DNA of 64,000 nt from Wolbachia endosymbiont (group A) of Bibio marci (GCF_947251645.1 NZ_OX366364.1:1-64000), one strand, 5' to 3'; positions 45,561 through 56,159 are shown, counted from the stretch's first letter. A program made the numbers and translations. Notes: generated by a model not told the origin, from the letters alone.

Positions 45561-48011
45561 TTACTTCTTACCCTTAATCAACTCTAAAGCCTTCTTCAAA
45601 TCTATGCTTTCAATATCTGCACTCTTGCCCAAAGCAACGTTTGTTTTACCGCATTTTATATAGAATCCGTACCTACCGTTGCAGATGAAAACTTCTTTTC
45701 CCTTTTCATTAACCCCGAGAGACTTTAGTTCTTTGCGTGGACTGTTTGCAATAATTTGTACAGCTTCGCTCAATTCTGTATTCAGCACCTCTTTGGAGCT
45801 TTTCTTAAGAGAAAAGTATTTACCATCATAGAAAATATAGTATCCAAATCGCCCAAGGCCTATTTTTACTTCCTTTCCGGTTTCAGGGTGTTCTCCGATT
45901 ACTTTTGGCAAGGAAAGTAACTGAGTAGCGGTGCTCAGATCAATCTCATTAACATTTATATCTTTTGGTATAGAAACCGCTTTTTTCTTTTCTGACTCAT
46001 TATTAAACTGCAGGTAAAGCCCAAAAGGACCTTTTTTAATTACTACCTCTTGTCCTGTTATATCATCTACACCTAAACTTTTTGGATATTCTGAATTGTC
46101 GTTACTACCTGTAATTTCTTTTGTATGGTTGCATTCAGGATAGTTAGAACATCCAAGAAATACCCCCGCGCGCCCGAAGTTCAATTTCAATATGCCATCA
46201 GAGCAAATAGGACATTTCGTATTCACCTCTTTTCTTCCTTCTTCTGAACAAAACCAATCGACTACCAAATCGTGAATGCCGCTGAAAACTTCATCATGCG
46301 TCATTTGCTTGACAAAGTTTACATGACCAAAAAATGGCACCCAAAAGTGGCCTAATTCTTTTTTCCAATCTGCATGTCCATTTGAGATTAAATCAAGCTT
46401 TTCTTCCATTTGTGCTGTGAAATCATACTCTATACAACGCTGAAAAAAGGTTTCTAAAAATATAGTAACGATTTTACCACGACTGCTTGGAATAAACCTT
46501 TTGCTATCCAATGAAACGTACTCACGATCTTGTAATACCGAAATAATTGTTGCATAAGTTGATGGGCGGCCTATACCGATTTCTTCCATTTTTTTTACGA
46601 TACTTGCTTCACTATAACGAGGTGGCGGTTGAGTAAAGTGCTGTTTTGGCTCAACTGAAATCAGCTTACACGCTTCCCCTTCTTTCATGACAGGTAGCAG
46701 GCCTTCATTTTCGGCTTCTATGTTATCTTGGTAGACTCTATAAAAACCATCAAAGAATATACTTGATCCACTTGCTCGCAGAATTACTTTCTGGTCAGTA
46801 GAACTAATTTCAACTACCACTTGATCAAGGATCGCCGATTCCATCTGACTTGCAATGGTTCTTTTCCAGATTAAATCGTACAATTTAAATTGCTCTGGCG
46901 TTAAGTAATCCTTAATACTACCCGGCGTTCTGTTGATATCAGTTGGACGAATTGCTTCATGTGCTTCTTGAGCATTTTTGACCTTTTTTACATATTTACG
47001 AGGAGACTGCGGTAAATATTTATCACCATATAATGACTTAATTGACCCTCTAATTGAGTTTATAGCCTCATCTGCAATATGAAACCCATCTGTACGCATG
47101 TAAGTTATCAACCCTACAGTTTCACCACCAATATCGATACCTTCATATAAATTTTGCGCTATGCGCATAACACTTTTCACATTAAAATACAGTTTATTCA
47201 CTGCATCTTGCTGAAGACTTGAAGTAATAAATGGAGGAAGCGGGTTTCTCTTAACTTGCTTGCGTTCTACTGTGCTTACAGCATACTGCCTTGACTCAAT
47301 CTCCCTGACTAAGTTCTTTGCCTCTTCTTCATTCTTAATATCAAATTTTTCTAGCTTTTTATTGTCATAGTGGCTTAGCATAGCAAAAAAAGCCTCATCT
47401 TTGCTATTTTGCATTTCTGCCTTTATGCTCCAATACTCCTGTGTTATAAACTTACTGATTTCATCTTCTCGTTCGCATATAAGCTTTAATGCAACAGACT
47501 GCACGCGTCCTGCAGACTTGCTCCCCGACAATTTCGTCCATAACAGCGGTGATAAGCTAAATCCAACTAGATAATCCAAAGCTCTGCGTGTTTGCTGTGC
47601 ACGCACTAAATCCATATTTATTTCACGTGGATTTTTTATAGCCTCTTGTACTGCTCTTTTTGTTATCTCATTAAAGACTACTCTATAAATGTTGTTTTCA
47701 TTACTGATTGCTTTCTTTTCTTTTAATGTCTCTATCACATGCCAAGCCATTGCTTCCCCTTCTCTGTCTGGGTCTGTTGCAAGATATATATCTGATGTTT
47801 TGCTTGCGGCTTTTACTAACTCTTTTATATACTTTTCTGCTTTTTCAATGGTTTCATACTTTATAGCAAAATCATTATCCGGATCGACAGAACCGTTTTT
47901 TGCTGGAAGATCCCTCACATGTCCAAAGGATGCAGCTACTTTGAACTCTTTACCCAAATATTTACCTATTGTCTTTGCTTTCGCAGGTGATTCAACTATT
48001 AATAATGCCAT
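45561..48011 (-). CDS. topA: DNA topoisomerase I
   Basis: Type IA topoisomerase that relaxes negative supercoils. The 816-residue protein starts LLIVESPAKAKTIGKYLG (Toprim), has the metal motif ATDPDREGEAMAWH, the active tyrosine in GLITYMRTDGFHI, and one four-cysteine zinc ribbon (CPIC...CSNYPEC, near 600-630). Two further repeats of the TopA C-terminal type follow (GPFGLYLQF, GRFGYYIFYDG, GRYGFYIKCG). Confidence 0.95.
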   Translation of the reverse strand: MALLIVESPAKAKTIGKYLGKEFKVAASFGHVRDLPAKNGSVDPDNDFAIKYETIEKAEKYIKELVKAASKTSDIYLATDPDREGEAMAWHVIETLKEKKAISNENNIYRVVFNEITKRAVQEAIKNPREINMDLVRAQQTRRALDYLVGFSLSPLLWTKLSGSKSAGRVQSVALKLICEREDEISKFITQEYWSIKAEMQNSKDEAFFAMLSHYDNKKLEKFDIKNEEEAKNLVREIESRQYAVSTVERKQVKRNPLPPFITSSLQQDAVNKLYFNVKSVMRIAQNLYEGIDIGGETVGLITYMRTDGFHIADEAINSIRGSIKSLYGDKYLPQSPRKYVKKVKNAQEAHEAIRPTDINRTPGSIKDYLTPEQFKLYDLIWKRTIASQMESAILDQVVVEISSTDQKVILRASGSSIFFDGFYRVYQDNIEAENEGLLPVMKEGEACKLISVEPKQHFTQPPPRYSEASIVKKMEEIGIGRPSTYATIISVLQDREYVSLDSKRFIPSSRGKIVTIFLETFFQRCIEYDFTAQMEEKLDLISNGHADWKKELGHFWVPFFGHVNFVKQMTHDEVFSGIHDLVVDWFCSEEGRKEVNTKCPICSDGILKLNFGRAGVFLGCSNYPECNHTKEITGSNDNSEYPKSLGVDDITGQEVVIKKGPFGLYLQFNNESEKKKAVSIPKDINVNEIDLSTATQLLSLPKVIGEHPETGKEVKIGLGRFGYYIFYDGKYFSLKKSSKEVLNTELSEAVQIIANSPRKELKSLGVNEKGKEVFICNGRYGFYIKCGKTNVALGKSADIESIDLKKALELIKGKK

Positions 48012-48300
48012 GTTGTTAATTATTTTAGTACTTAAAGATAATATGTTGAGAAATATACGATGAAAAGTAAAAAAATATTTTAATAGGTCTTGTGAATTTT
48101 ACAAAGTAGATTATTCATGGATTCTAGAAAACCCTTGGACGTTGCTATTTTCAAGTGACTTTGAAGGCTCATTTATGTAAACATTCTACCCAGTATTTCA
48201 GCAACTGTCAATTTTGCTAACAAATTACGTGAAAATTGATAGAAAACACTGAACTCTGTAGCATTGCAAAAAATCCAATTATTTTCTTGCATTACTCTCT

Positions 48301-48880
48301 GTCATCCTGCTACTCCTTTCTTGTCATCCCGCCGCGAACCGTCATACCGCCGCGGTATCTCAGCCGCTAACAAGAGATCCCGCTAACACGTAGCGGGGTG
48401 ACGAGCTTATCGTCATGCCGCCGCGAACCGTCATACCACCACGAACCGTCATACCGCGATTCATTCGCGGTATCTCAGCCGCTAACACGTAGCGGGATAC
48501 TTAACCGTCATGTCGCCGCGAACCGTCATACCGTCACGGTATCTCTTAGCATAGATCCCGCTAACTAGTAGCGGGATGACGAATTACTTGACCGTCATAC
48601 CACCGCGAACCGTCATACCGCGATTCATTCGCGGTATCTCAGCCGCTAACAAGAGATCCCGCTAACACGTAGCGGGATGACGAGCTTATCGTCATGCCGT
48701 CGCGAACCGTCATGCCGCCGCGAACCGTCATACCGCGATTCATTCGCGGTATCTCAGCCGCTAACACGTAGCGGGATGACGAGGTTATCGTCATGCTGCC
48801 ACGAACCATCATACCGCCGCGAACCGTCATACCGCCGCGGTATCTCTAGATCCCGCTAACAAGTAGCGGGATGACGGTTG
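48301..48880. repeat. Dense array of GC-rich palindromes
   Basis: About 580 bp of tandem, mosaic palindromes built from GTCATACCGC..GCGGTATCTC and CCGCTAACACGTAGCGGGAT modules. Several stretches of about 140 bp recur, so unequal crossing-over has expanded the array. It is GC-rich in an AT-rich genome. There is no CRISPR-like spacing and no ORF worth calling. The 290 bp before it, 48012-48300, shows nothing identifiable. Confidence 0.85.
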
Positions 48881-48883
48881 TCG

Positions 48884-49330
48884 TTTAGCCACAAACATTA
48901 AGAAATTTACCAAATAAAAAAAAAGGCAAAAGAAGCCCCGATTAATATCTATTTTAGAACATTGGCGTTTTTTAAGTCTTAAACACTGCAATTTAGCTGC
49001 TTTTAAATGCAACTCACCTTAGTTTGAATATTTAAGAAATTTACTAAGCAGAAAAAAAGGCAAAAGATATCCCGTATTAGCTAGTTGTCACTCTCTAATC
49101 CTGCAAATTGGCGTGCTATACTGTCTTAAACGCTTTATAAGCGCGTTTCAGCTTATATAGGTAAAAACCCAGAAATGTTGTGAAGACGTAGGGTGCGCAT
49201 AGTGCAAAAAATTAAAAATAAGACGCCAATTACGTAATACTGTTGTCGTTTAATCTGCACAGATTGAAGATAAATGAATACCTTCAGTACCATGATAAGG
49301 GGGCTGGCGAAGGGTGTCAAGCAAGTTTTT
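48884..49330 (-). repeat. Promoter-bearing dispersed repeat, copy E
   Basis: About 447 bp in the same orientation as the ferredoxin-NADP reductase gene, overlapping its last codons. Promoter conserved; both T-rich sub-units present. Confidence 0.8.
49292..49320 (-). promoter_or_regulatory. Promoter of repeat copy E, overlapping the fpr stop codon
   Basis: Minus strand TTGACA (49320-49315), 17-bp spacer, TATCAT (49297-49292). The TGA inside TTGACA is the stop codon of the reductase gene. Confidence 0.68.
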
Positions 49331-50333
49331 CTTTCCCGTGAATTCCTTTTGAAGTCGAGTATTGAAAATTGACTGGAGAGTTGTGGATTACTTTGTATAT
49401 GTCATAACAAGCCATGGCACTCTCAGCAAAACCACTTAATATTAACTTTAGTTTGCCTGAATAAGTAGCTATATCTCCGATTGCATATATCCTATCTCTA
49501 CTGGTTTTTAAGGTAGTCGGATCAACAACTATGCGGCTATGTTCTAACTCTATACCCCAATTGTTTATTGGACCAAGATTCATTGACAATCCAAAAAATG
49601 GCAGCAAAAAATCAGCGGATATTTCTTTTTCTTCCTTAGAGGCAATGTTTTTTACTATCACTGCGCTCAACTGCCCATTACCTCCTGCTAGTTCGTGTAA
49701 TTGATATGGCACTACCAGTTCTATCTTTCCATCATTTTCAAGTGATTCTAATTTATTTCTAGTTTCAGGAGTGCAGCGAAATTCCTTTCTTCTATGTATC
49801 ACATAAATTTTCTTTGCAACTTTAGAAAGTTCTACAGTCCAATCAGCTGCAGAATCACCCCCCCCTGCAATGACTATAGTTTTGTCCTGAAAATCAGAAA
49901 TTTTATTTACACTGTAAAATACAGATTTATTTTCATATTCTAATATACCACTTAAGGGTGGACGGTTAGGTTCAAACATTCCGTTACCTGCAGCAACAAT
50001 AACAGCCTTACATTTTACCTCTGTGCCTGTATTAGTTATGATAATAAAGCTTTGATCGCAGTTATTCGAAATCTTTTCTACTTTTTGACTTAAATGGTAA
50101 ATAGGCTTAAATGGCGAAGCTTGCTCCATTAGCTGCTCAATTAATTTTTGGGCAGTAATTACAGGATAACCAGGTATATCGTATATTGGCTTTTCTGGGT
50201 AAAGAGCAGTGCATTGTCCTCCTGCTTGATCCAAAACATCTATTATATGACATCCCATATCAAGCATTCCCGCTTGAAAAGCAGTGAATATTCCAACAGG
50301 CCCTGCACCTATTATTACTATATCGGTTTTCAT
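49317..50333 (-). CDS. Ferredoxin--NADP reductase (thioredoxin reductase-like type)
   Basis: FAD enzyme of 338 residues that transfers electrons between NADPH and ferredoxin. Motifs: FAD-binding IIGAGPVGIFTAFQAG at the N-terminus, NADPH-binding IAGGGDSAADWTVEL, and the late AIGDIATYSGKLKLILSGFAE. The redox CxxC of thioredoxin reductase is absent, which supports FNR. The last codons (KEKLA and stop) come from repeat copy E, so the natural C-terminus may have been altered by its insertion. Confidence 0.9.
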   Translation of the reverse strand: MKTDIVIIGAGPVGIFTAFQAGMLDMGCHIIDVLDQAGGQCTALYPEKPIYDIPGYPVITAQKLIEQLMEQASPFKPIYHLSQKVEKISNNCDQSFIIITNTGTEVKCKAVIVAAGNGMFEPNRPPLSGILEYENKSVFYSVNKISDFQDKTIVIAGGGDSAADWTVELSKVAKKIYVIHRRKEFRCTPETRNKLESLENDGKIELVVPYQLHELAGGNGQLSAVIVKNIASKEEKEISADFLLPFFGLSMNLGPINNWGIELEHSRIVVDPTTLKTSRDRIYAIGDIATYSGKLKLILSGFAESAMACYDIYKVIHNSPVNFQYSTSKGIHGKEKLA

Positions 50334-50509
50334 ATTCAGATGGTAATCTATTTATAGATATTAGCTTTCTTCGCTAATAAGGTCAATTTACAAAGGGATG
50401 TATTTTTAAAAATGTGGCTAGATCAGATAAGATTTCCAGCGTTACGAACCACATAGTCCAAATAAGCTCTAAAAATCAGCTAACATAGTGGGATGCTAAA
50501 AGTAGCGTG

Positions 50510-50597
50510 CGGACGGAATGGGATTCGAACCCATGGTACGCTCATCACGTACGTCAGTTTTCAAGACTGGTGCCTTAAACCGCTCGGCCATCCGTCC
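50510..50597 (-). tRNA. tRNA-Ser (anticodon TGA)
   Basis: 88 nt on the minus strand: acceptor stem GGACGGA/TCCGTCC with discriminator G, anticodon loop CTTGAAA within CAGT/ACTG, a long variable arm (class II) and T-loop GGTTCGAATCC. CCA is not encoded. The long variable arm and discriminator support serine. Confidence 0.95.
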
Positions 50598-50644
50598 ATT
50601 TCTTTTCTATCACAACATTTGATTTTAAGCAATCTATAAAAGCT

Positions 50645-52180
50645 TTACTTGCCCACGCAGAAGTTGCTAAATATACTGTCCAATATTTCCTCAACATCAA
50701 TAATTCCAATCACCGCACCAAGTTCAAATGCAGCAAGCCTCAAATCTTCAGATATTAATTCAATTGGATTATCGATATTAAAACGTTGTAAATGTTCCAG
50801 TGCTTTCTGCATGTGACTCCTATGTCTTTGCCGAGTAATCACAGGAGTGTCTCTATCATGCCCAAATTTTTCCTCTGCCTTCTCTTTTATGAGAGAGATC
50901 AACTTGTTTGTACCCATTCCCTTTAGAATAGAAATGGGTAAAAGATCTATGCCATTAATTTTTATATTGTGATTATTGATAACATCGTCAGCTTTGCTCA
51001 GAACATAAATGGTGTCATTTTGGTCTGATGTCATGCAAGTAGCTGACACTGGAATCCAGCTTATCTCATCATGAACATTGTTTTCAGCACATGTTTCTAG
51101 AATCCATTGTCTATTGCATAATTTGCAAGTATTTTTATATCTGGATCCCAGTGTCACGCACTGGGATGACACCGTTTGTTGATTACAATATTTGCATAGT
51201 TGTGTGTCAACGACAGATGGTATATTGCCTGCGGCTTGATAGTTGACATCGTGTCGTTGTTCAAAAGGAAATAGTTCTATTCTTAAATCAGCTTCAAAAG
51301 ACCTCTTTTTCGCTCGACTTATACCTTCTGATTCTATTGGATCTGAACTCTCACGAATTCCAGCAGTATCAGAGAGAATGATTGGGTATCCGCCAATGTC
51401 AATATGAGCTTCAAGTATATCTCTTGTTGTGCCTGCATATTCAGAAACAATAGCAATATCACGCTTGGCTAAGAAATTAAACAGAGTTGATTTACCGACA
51501 TTTGGTTCACCAGTTATTACAATATGTAAACCCTCACGCAACCTTTCGCCCCGTCTATTATCATTTAAATGCTCTTGTATCAACTGCACGAGAGATTGCA
51601 CTTCATTATTAATTTTTTCCAATTCACTTTTTTCTGCCCAAATGTCCTCTGGAAAGTCTATATATGCTTCGATTTTGGATTGTATCGTTATTAATCTTTG
51701 CCTCCAATTGCTGTATAGTCTCTCCAATTCTCCTGATATCTGCTTAATCGCTTGTTTAGCTTGCATTTTCGTCTCAGCATCAATTAAGTCTGCAATCCCT
51801 TCTATTTGCGTTAAGTCAAATTTACCATTTAGAAAAGCCCTAAGTGAGAATTCTCCTGGTCTGGCCATAACAAAAATTTTCGATAATTCCTCCGAGATGA
51901 TTTTTATGACTGCCTTGCTTCCATGCACTTGTAACTCTATAACGTCCTCGCCAGTGAAACTGTTTGGAGCAGGGAAATAGATGATTATTCCATTATCTAT
52001 CAATTGATTGGAATCATCATATAGATCAACTAAAGTAGCAAATCTTGGTTTAATTTCTTTCTTAATATGAAAATGATTTAAAGCTTTAAGCGCGTAGTTG
52101 CCTGAAATTCTAATTACTGCAACTCCTGACTTACCAAATACGGTCGATAAAGCGAAAATAGTTTCATTTGTGTTTGTCAT
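50645..52180 (-). CDS. mnmE: tRNA modification GTPase MnmE with repeat-encoded insertion
   Basis: With MnmG it installs cmnm5U34 in tRNAs. Domain order is: N-terminal folate-binding domain, helical domain, and a G domain with GEPNVGKST (G1), DTAG (G3) and SKADD (G4), then the C-terminal CVGK. The 511 residues exceed the usual ~450. The excess (about residues 325-385) is encoded by palindromic repeats at about 51020-51205, between G3 and G4. This insert encodes CKYC and CKLC pairs that could by chance bind metal. The frame is intact. Confidence 0.93.
   Translation of the reverse strand: MTNTNETIFALSTVFGKSGVAVIRISGNYALKALNHFHIKKEIKPRFATLVDLYDDSNQLIDNGIIIYFPAPNSFTGEDVIELQVHGSKAVIKIISEELSKIFVMARPGEFSLRAFLNGKFDLTQIEGIADLIDAETKMQAKQAIKQISGELERLYSNWRQRLITIQSKIEAYIDFPEDIWAEKSELEKINNEVQSLVQLIQEHLNDNRRGERLREGLHIVITGEPNVGKSTLFNFLAKRDIAIVSEYAGTTRDILEAHIDIGGYPIILSDTAGIRESSDPIESEGISRAKKRSFEADLRIELFPFEQRHDVNYQAAGNIPSVVDTQLCKYCNQQTVSSQCVTLGSRYKNTCKLCNRQWILETCAENNVHDEISWIPVSATCMTSDQNDTIYVLSKADDVINNHNIKINGIDLLPISILKGMGTNKLISLIKEKAEEKFGHDRDTPVITRQRHRSHMQKALEHLQRFNIDNPIELISEDLRLAAFELGAVIGIIDVEEILDSIFSNFCVGK
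51020..51205. repeat. Palindromic repeats embedded in mnmE
   Basis: GTCATGCAAGTAGCTGACAC..GGAATCCAG and CTGGATCCCAGTGTCACGCA..GGGATGACACC, with filler between. Same units as in intergenic sites such as 27700-27850. Confidence 0.88.
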
Positions 52181-52375
52181 TATTTATATAAACTACTTAG
52201 CAATATTACACTTAAGAAACCAAAATACCTAATTTGAAAATATTCAAAATTTTTATCTATCTTGCTAGTTTATATTTATGCAGTACTATCATACTAGTGA
52301 ATGTATTATATAGAAAAGCTGTAAAAGTCACCCAGGTGAAAATATTTATTTTGAAAACTGATAATATGATTTATA

Positions 52376-52873
52376 ATGACTGACACAAGTTTTAAATATT
52401 TTATGCTCAAGAAATTAGCTTGGTATTGGTCTTTTGTAGAGTTAATTAAAGGGTTTGCTATTACATTGAAATATATGTTCAAACCAAAGGTTACGTTGAG
52501 ATATCCTATGGAGAAGGGTCCTCTAAGTCCAAGGTTTCGTGGTGAGCATGCGTTGCGTAGGTATTCAAACGGTGAAGAACGATGCATAGCTTGTAAATTA
52601 TGCGAAGTTATCTGCCCTGCTCAAGCAATAGTGATTGAAGCAGAGGAAAGAGAAGACGGTAGTCGCCGTACCACGCGCTATGATATTGATATGACAAAAT
52701 GCATATACTGCGGACTTTGCCAAGAGGCATGTCCAGTTGATGCAATTGTGGAGGGTCCTAACTTTGAATTTGCTACTGAAACAAGAGAGGAGCTAATGTA
52801 CAATAAAGAAAAGTTATTGCATAATGGTGAAGTTTGGGAAGACGCAATTGCACTCAGGTTAAAAAAAGAATAG
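52376..52873 (+). CDS. nuoI: NADH-quinone oxidoreductase subunit I
   Basis: Peripheral complex I subunit with two [4Fe-4S] clusters. The two ferredoxin motifs read [16 protein letters not shown] and [16 protein letters not shown]. The 165-residue length is normal. No other nuo gene is adjacent. Confidence 0.95.
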   Translation: MTDTSFKYFMLKKLAWYWSFVELIKGFAITLKYMFKPKVTLRYPMEKGPLSPRFRGEHALRRYSNGEERCIACKLCEVICPAQAIVIEAEEREDGSRRTTRYDIDMTKCIYCGLCQEACPVDAIVEGPNFEFATETREELMYNKEKLLHNGEVWEDAIALRLKKE

Positions 52874-53097
52874 ACCTTGTTATTAACTAGGTATGTCAAC
52901 AATTAAAATTTCTTACAGCAAGTATGTAATAGATCTCTTGTACAACTGTGATTTAAGTGAAAGACTAACAGCCTACCTTTTGGCAGCACATGACGCTGGA
53001 ATCTGGAAAAAAGGACCAGTGTCAAGCACACAATTGTGCGAACGTTTTAACCTGAATGTGCAGCAAATGGTGTCATCCAAGTAGCTGACACTGGGAT

Positions 53098-54129
53098 GGC
53101 TTTGTTGCATAGCACCTTGTATTGGATAGATCAGGAAAAACTTATGTAGCCATTTCAAACTTAGGCACGCCTATTTCGATAAATTTATTCAGCAAATAAC
53201 ACTTGAGTAGCAGTTCCTTCCCACGATTAATTTCAGATTTGTTCCGAAAATTAAACCCGAATGTTTGTTTCAGTCGCGAGAAAAAACTTTCTACATAAGA
53301 TCTTTTTCCGTAGTTTGTTTGCCTTTTCCACCTCTTCATTCCATCTTCGCTGTATGACTTTATTAGTCTAATTGCAGCATTTCTCTCTGCCATACTTTGG
53401 ATGCTCTGCTGCATCGTTTTTTGGAGGAATTTTTGTCTTTATGCCGCATTCATCATACAATTTATAGAGTTTATGTCTGTCATATGCTCTGTCTGCATAT
53501 AGTGCTTTTATGGCATGAACTTCTTTAAGCAAATCGCAAGCTCCATAGTGATCAGACCGTTACTGTATTTTGCAGCTATGGCTTTTTTGCTGTTTATATT
53601 CAACATTACGTGTAGTTTCTTTACTTGTTCATAGCTGCGATACTTTCTATTTTCGCTATTTTCCTTGCTGTGGCCAGGTTATAAATGCTGATGCTTGTGC
53701 TATCTATGGCAATTTCGATATCTTCCATATTATTTTTATCAACTCTGCAATCATTGATCTTAATATTAAGTTTCTTTTGATGCTTGTGAATAGCTGCAAA
53801 TTTTTTCCTATTTGTTCAATGTATCCCTCTAAAAATCCCACTCAAACCTATTCTGAATAGATGGGTTGTTATATGTATCAAAATCACCACTTTATCACTA
53901 TAAATATAGTTGCCGCCCTGCATTTTTGGCCCAATTTCATACCAATTTTCGATAGCTTCATCGATGTAACGAAAAATATTTCCCCTTTTTTCAAGGAATT
54001 TGTTATATTCGTTTTGGTTACTGACTTTCATTTTCTGTGGCATATTTTTTCTTCAAAGGTTAAATGGCTATTTTATAATGAATTTTGTCAGTAGCCACCA
54101 GATTTTTTCAGTTGCTATGCAACAAAGCC
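53098..54129 (-). mobile_element. Degraded IS5-family element, copy 5
   Basis: 1032 bp with recognisable ends and a perfect target duplication CACTGGGAT (53089-53097 and 54130-54138). Internal deletions have removed about 55 bp relative to lineage 2. Confidence 0.92.
53142..54043 (-). pseudogene. IS5-family transposase pseudogene
   Basis: Frameshifted relative of lineage 2. The N-terminal part (54043 down to 53816) starts MPQKMKVSNQNEYNKFLEKR; the C-terminal part (53414-53142) keeps RSYVESFFSRLKQTFGF. The first two catalytic Asp regions lie in broken frames between them. Confidence 0.9.
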
Positions 54130-54237
54130 CACTGGGATCCAGCTTCTGTATCAAAAACGTTTGTTTTAGCATAAAACAGCTACCTTTAGTCATCAGCTCA
54201 GTATGCTTACTTATAATCAAAAGCCTGGATTCCAGTG
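54130..54237. repeat. Palindrome arms between IS copy 5 and the MITE
   Basis: CACTGGGATCCAGC at the start and CTGGATTCCAGTG at the end, with filler (AAAACGTTTGTTTTAGCATA) between; the two mobile elements sit in the two outer arms of one repeat unit. Confidence 0.75.
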
Positions 54238-54562
54238 GGCTTTGTTGCATCGCTACCTATGAAAGGCTAACATAGTTAGGATTGTAAGCAACCTATAGAA
54301 AATCTTGTTTTTTTGCAATCAATCTGATCAAATTTAAGAATAGTAATTTGTTATTTGTATTAATAAATTTAATTCTATTGAAAATAGCTAAAGCATTGAA
54401 ATTCTTGAATTTTAGCCAGATTAGTGAGTGGTAGTGAAATTTCTTTTACTCAAATTTAGGTATTTACTGACCGTTCTTGTTATAAATACCAGAATAATAA
54501 GCTACTGATATTCTCTATCTTTTTTATCTTTAATCCATCATAGCTAGCGATGCAACAAAGCC
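54238..54562. mobile_element. MITE with IS903-like ends, copy 3
   Basis: 325 bp in the opposite orientation to the other two copies. Perfect 9-bp target duplication ATTCCAGTG (54229-54237 and 54563-54571). Confidence 0.92.
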
Positions 54563-54755
54563 ATTCCAGTGTCAAGCACTGGAATGACAAGAAGAGGCTA
54601 CTTGGATGACACCCTTCCCTAGCGGAAATTGCTCTCAAACTACAACAGCGTGGATAGGATAGTAGCTATAGAAGCTTTAATGATACAAAAAAAAATAAAC
54701 AGCTATTATTTTTTTCGTAATTAAGTAAAATAGAGTGAAAGATTAAGAGGAAGCT

Positions 54756-56159
54756 TTGAAAAATAAGATAAAAAAGATAGTAGTTTCAGGAAAGGAAGTG
54801 TGGCCAATCATCGAGGGTGGCAAAGGCATTGCAATCAGTGATGGAAGGTCAAGTGGAGCATTTGCTGCAGCAGATGCTGTGGGTACGTTTTCTGGTGCAA
54901 ATGCTAAGCTTATTGATGATAATGGCGAGTTAGTGCCATTAATTTACAAAGGCAAAACAAGAAATGAAAAACACAGTGAATTGATAGAGTATAGTATTGA
55001 AGCTGGGATTAGTCAGGCAAGAATAGCAAATGAAATATCAAAAGGCCGTGGAAGAGTACATATGAATGTGCTTTGGGAGATGGGGGCAGCAGAACGCGTG
55101 CTTCATGGCATATTGGAAAGAGCAAAAGGCTTAGTTCATGGTATTACCTGCGGTGCTGGTATGCCTTATAGGCTTGGAGAAATTGCAGCTAAATATCAGG
55201 TTTATTATTACCCTATTATCTCATCGGTACGCGCTTTTAAAGCATTATGGAAACGTGCTTACCAAAAAATATCTTCTTATTGGCTAGGTGGAGTAGTTTA
55301 TGAGGATCCATGGCTTGCTGGTGGTCACAATGGACTGAGTAACAGTGAAGACCCAGAGCTACCACAGGCTCCATTTAAAAGAGTTGCAGAGCTTAGATCT
55401 TTTATGAACGAGATCGGTCTTTCAGAAACACCAATTGTTATGGCAGGAGGAGTGTGGCATTTGAAAGATTGGGAGCATTGGTTTGATAATTTGCAAATTG
55501 GACCAATAGCTTTTCAGTTTGGCACTCGTCCACTTTTGACGAAAGAAAGCCCAATTTCTGCAGAGTGGAAAAAGAAGCTACTCACTTTAGAAGAAGGTGA
55601 CGTATTTTTAAATAAATTCAGTCCAACAGGGTTTTACTCATCTGCAGTAGAAAATAACTTCATACGTGAGTTGCAGAAACGGAATTCACGTCAAGTAAAG
55701 TTTTCAGAAAATGCCAGCAAGGAATTCAATAGTGAATTTGCAATGGGTAGCAGAGGTAGGAAGATTTACCTTACTGCAAAAGACAAAGAACTGGCAAATA
55801 CATGGACTAAAGCAGGGTACACAGAAGCAATGAAAACCCCAGATTCAACTGTTATTTTTGTGACGCCAGACAAATTTGCAGAGATAAGACAAGATCAAAT
55901 CAATTGCATGGGATGTTTGAGCCATTGCCTGTTTAGCAATTGGAAAGATCATGGCGACCATTCAACAGGGCAAAAACCAGATCCACGGAGTTTTTGTATA
56001 CAAAAGACACTGCAAAACATTATACATGACAGCGATATTGAAAATGAACTCATGTTTTCCGGACATAATGTATATAAATTCAAGCAAGATCCGTTTTATG
56101 AGAATGGCTATGTACCGACAGTAAAAGAACTGGTAGAAAGGATATTGACTGGGTATTGA
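54756..56159 (+). CDS. NAD(P)H-dependent flavin oxidoreductase (nitronate monooxygenase-like)
   Basis: 467-residue FMN-dependent TIM-barrel enzyme of the 2-nitropropane dioxygenase-like family. Features: LVHGITCGAGMPYRLG, YEDPWLAGGHNGLSN, PIVMAGGVWHL and PIAFQFGTRPLLT. A cysteine-rich part CMGCLSHC near residue 389 is unusual for classic nitronate monooxygenases. The start is TTG at 54756, preceded by AAGAGGAAG; no closer ATG or GTG fits. True substrate unknown. Confidence 0.82.
   Translation: MKNKIKKIVVSGKEVWPIIEGGKGIAISDGRSSGAFAAADAVGTFSGANAKLIDDNGELVPLIYKGKTRNEKHSELIEYSIEAGISQARIANEISKGRGRVHMNVLWEMGAAERVLHGILERAKGLVHGITCGAGMPYRLGEIAAKYQVYYYPIISSVRAFKALWKRAYQKISSYWLGGVVYEDPWLAGGHNGLSNSEDPELPQAPFKRVAELRSFMNEIGLSETPIVMAGGVWHLKDWEHWFDNLQIGPIAFQFGTRPLLTKESPISAEWKKKLLTLEEGDVFLNKFSPTGFYSSAVENNFIRELQKRNSRQVKFSENASKEFNSEFAMGSRGRKIYLTAKDKELANTWTKAGYTEAMKTPDSTVIFVTPDKFAEIRQDQINCMGCLSHCLFSNWKDHGDHSTGQKPDPRSFCIQKTLQNIIHDSDIENELMFSGHNVYKFKQDPFYENGYVPTVKELVERILTGY

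Noticed and set aside
48301-48880. CRISPR-like array
   Set aside because: Units are palindromes of varied length joined without regular unique spacers, and no cas gene is near.
52893-53084. 63-codon ORF after nuoI
   Set aside because: Its second half runs through a degenerate palindromic repeat (GACGCTGGAATCTGG...CCAGTGTCAAGCAC) and it stops just before the IS; no family resemblance, so chance coding is more likely.
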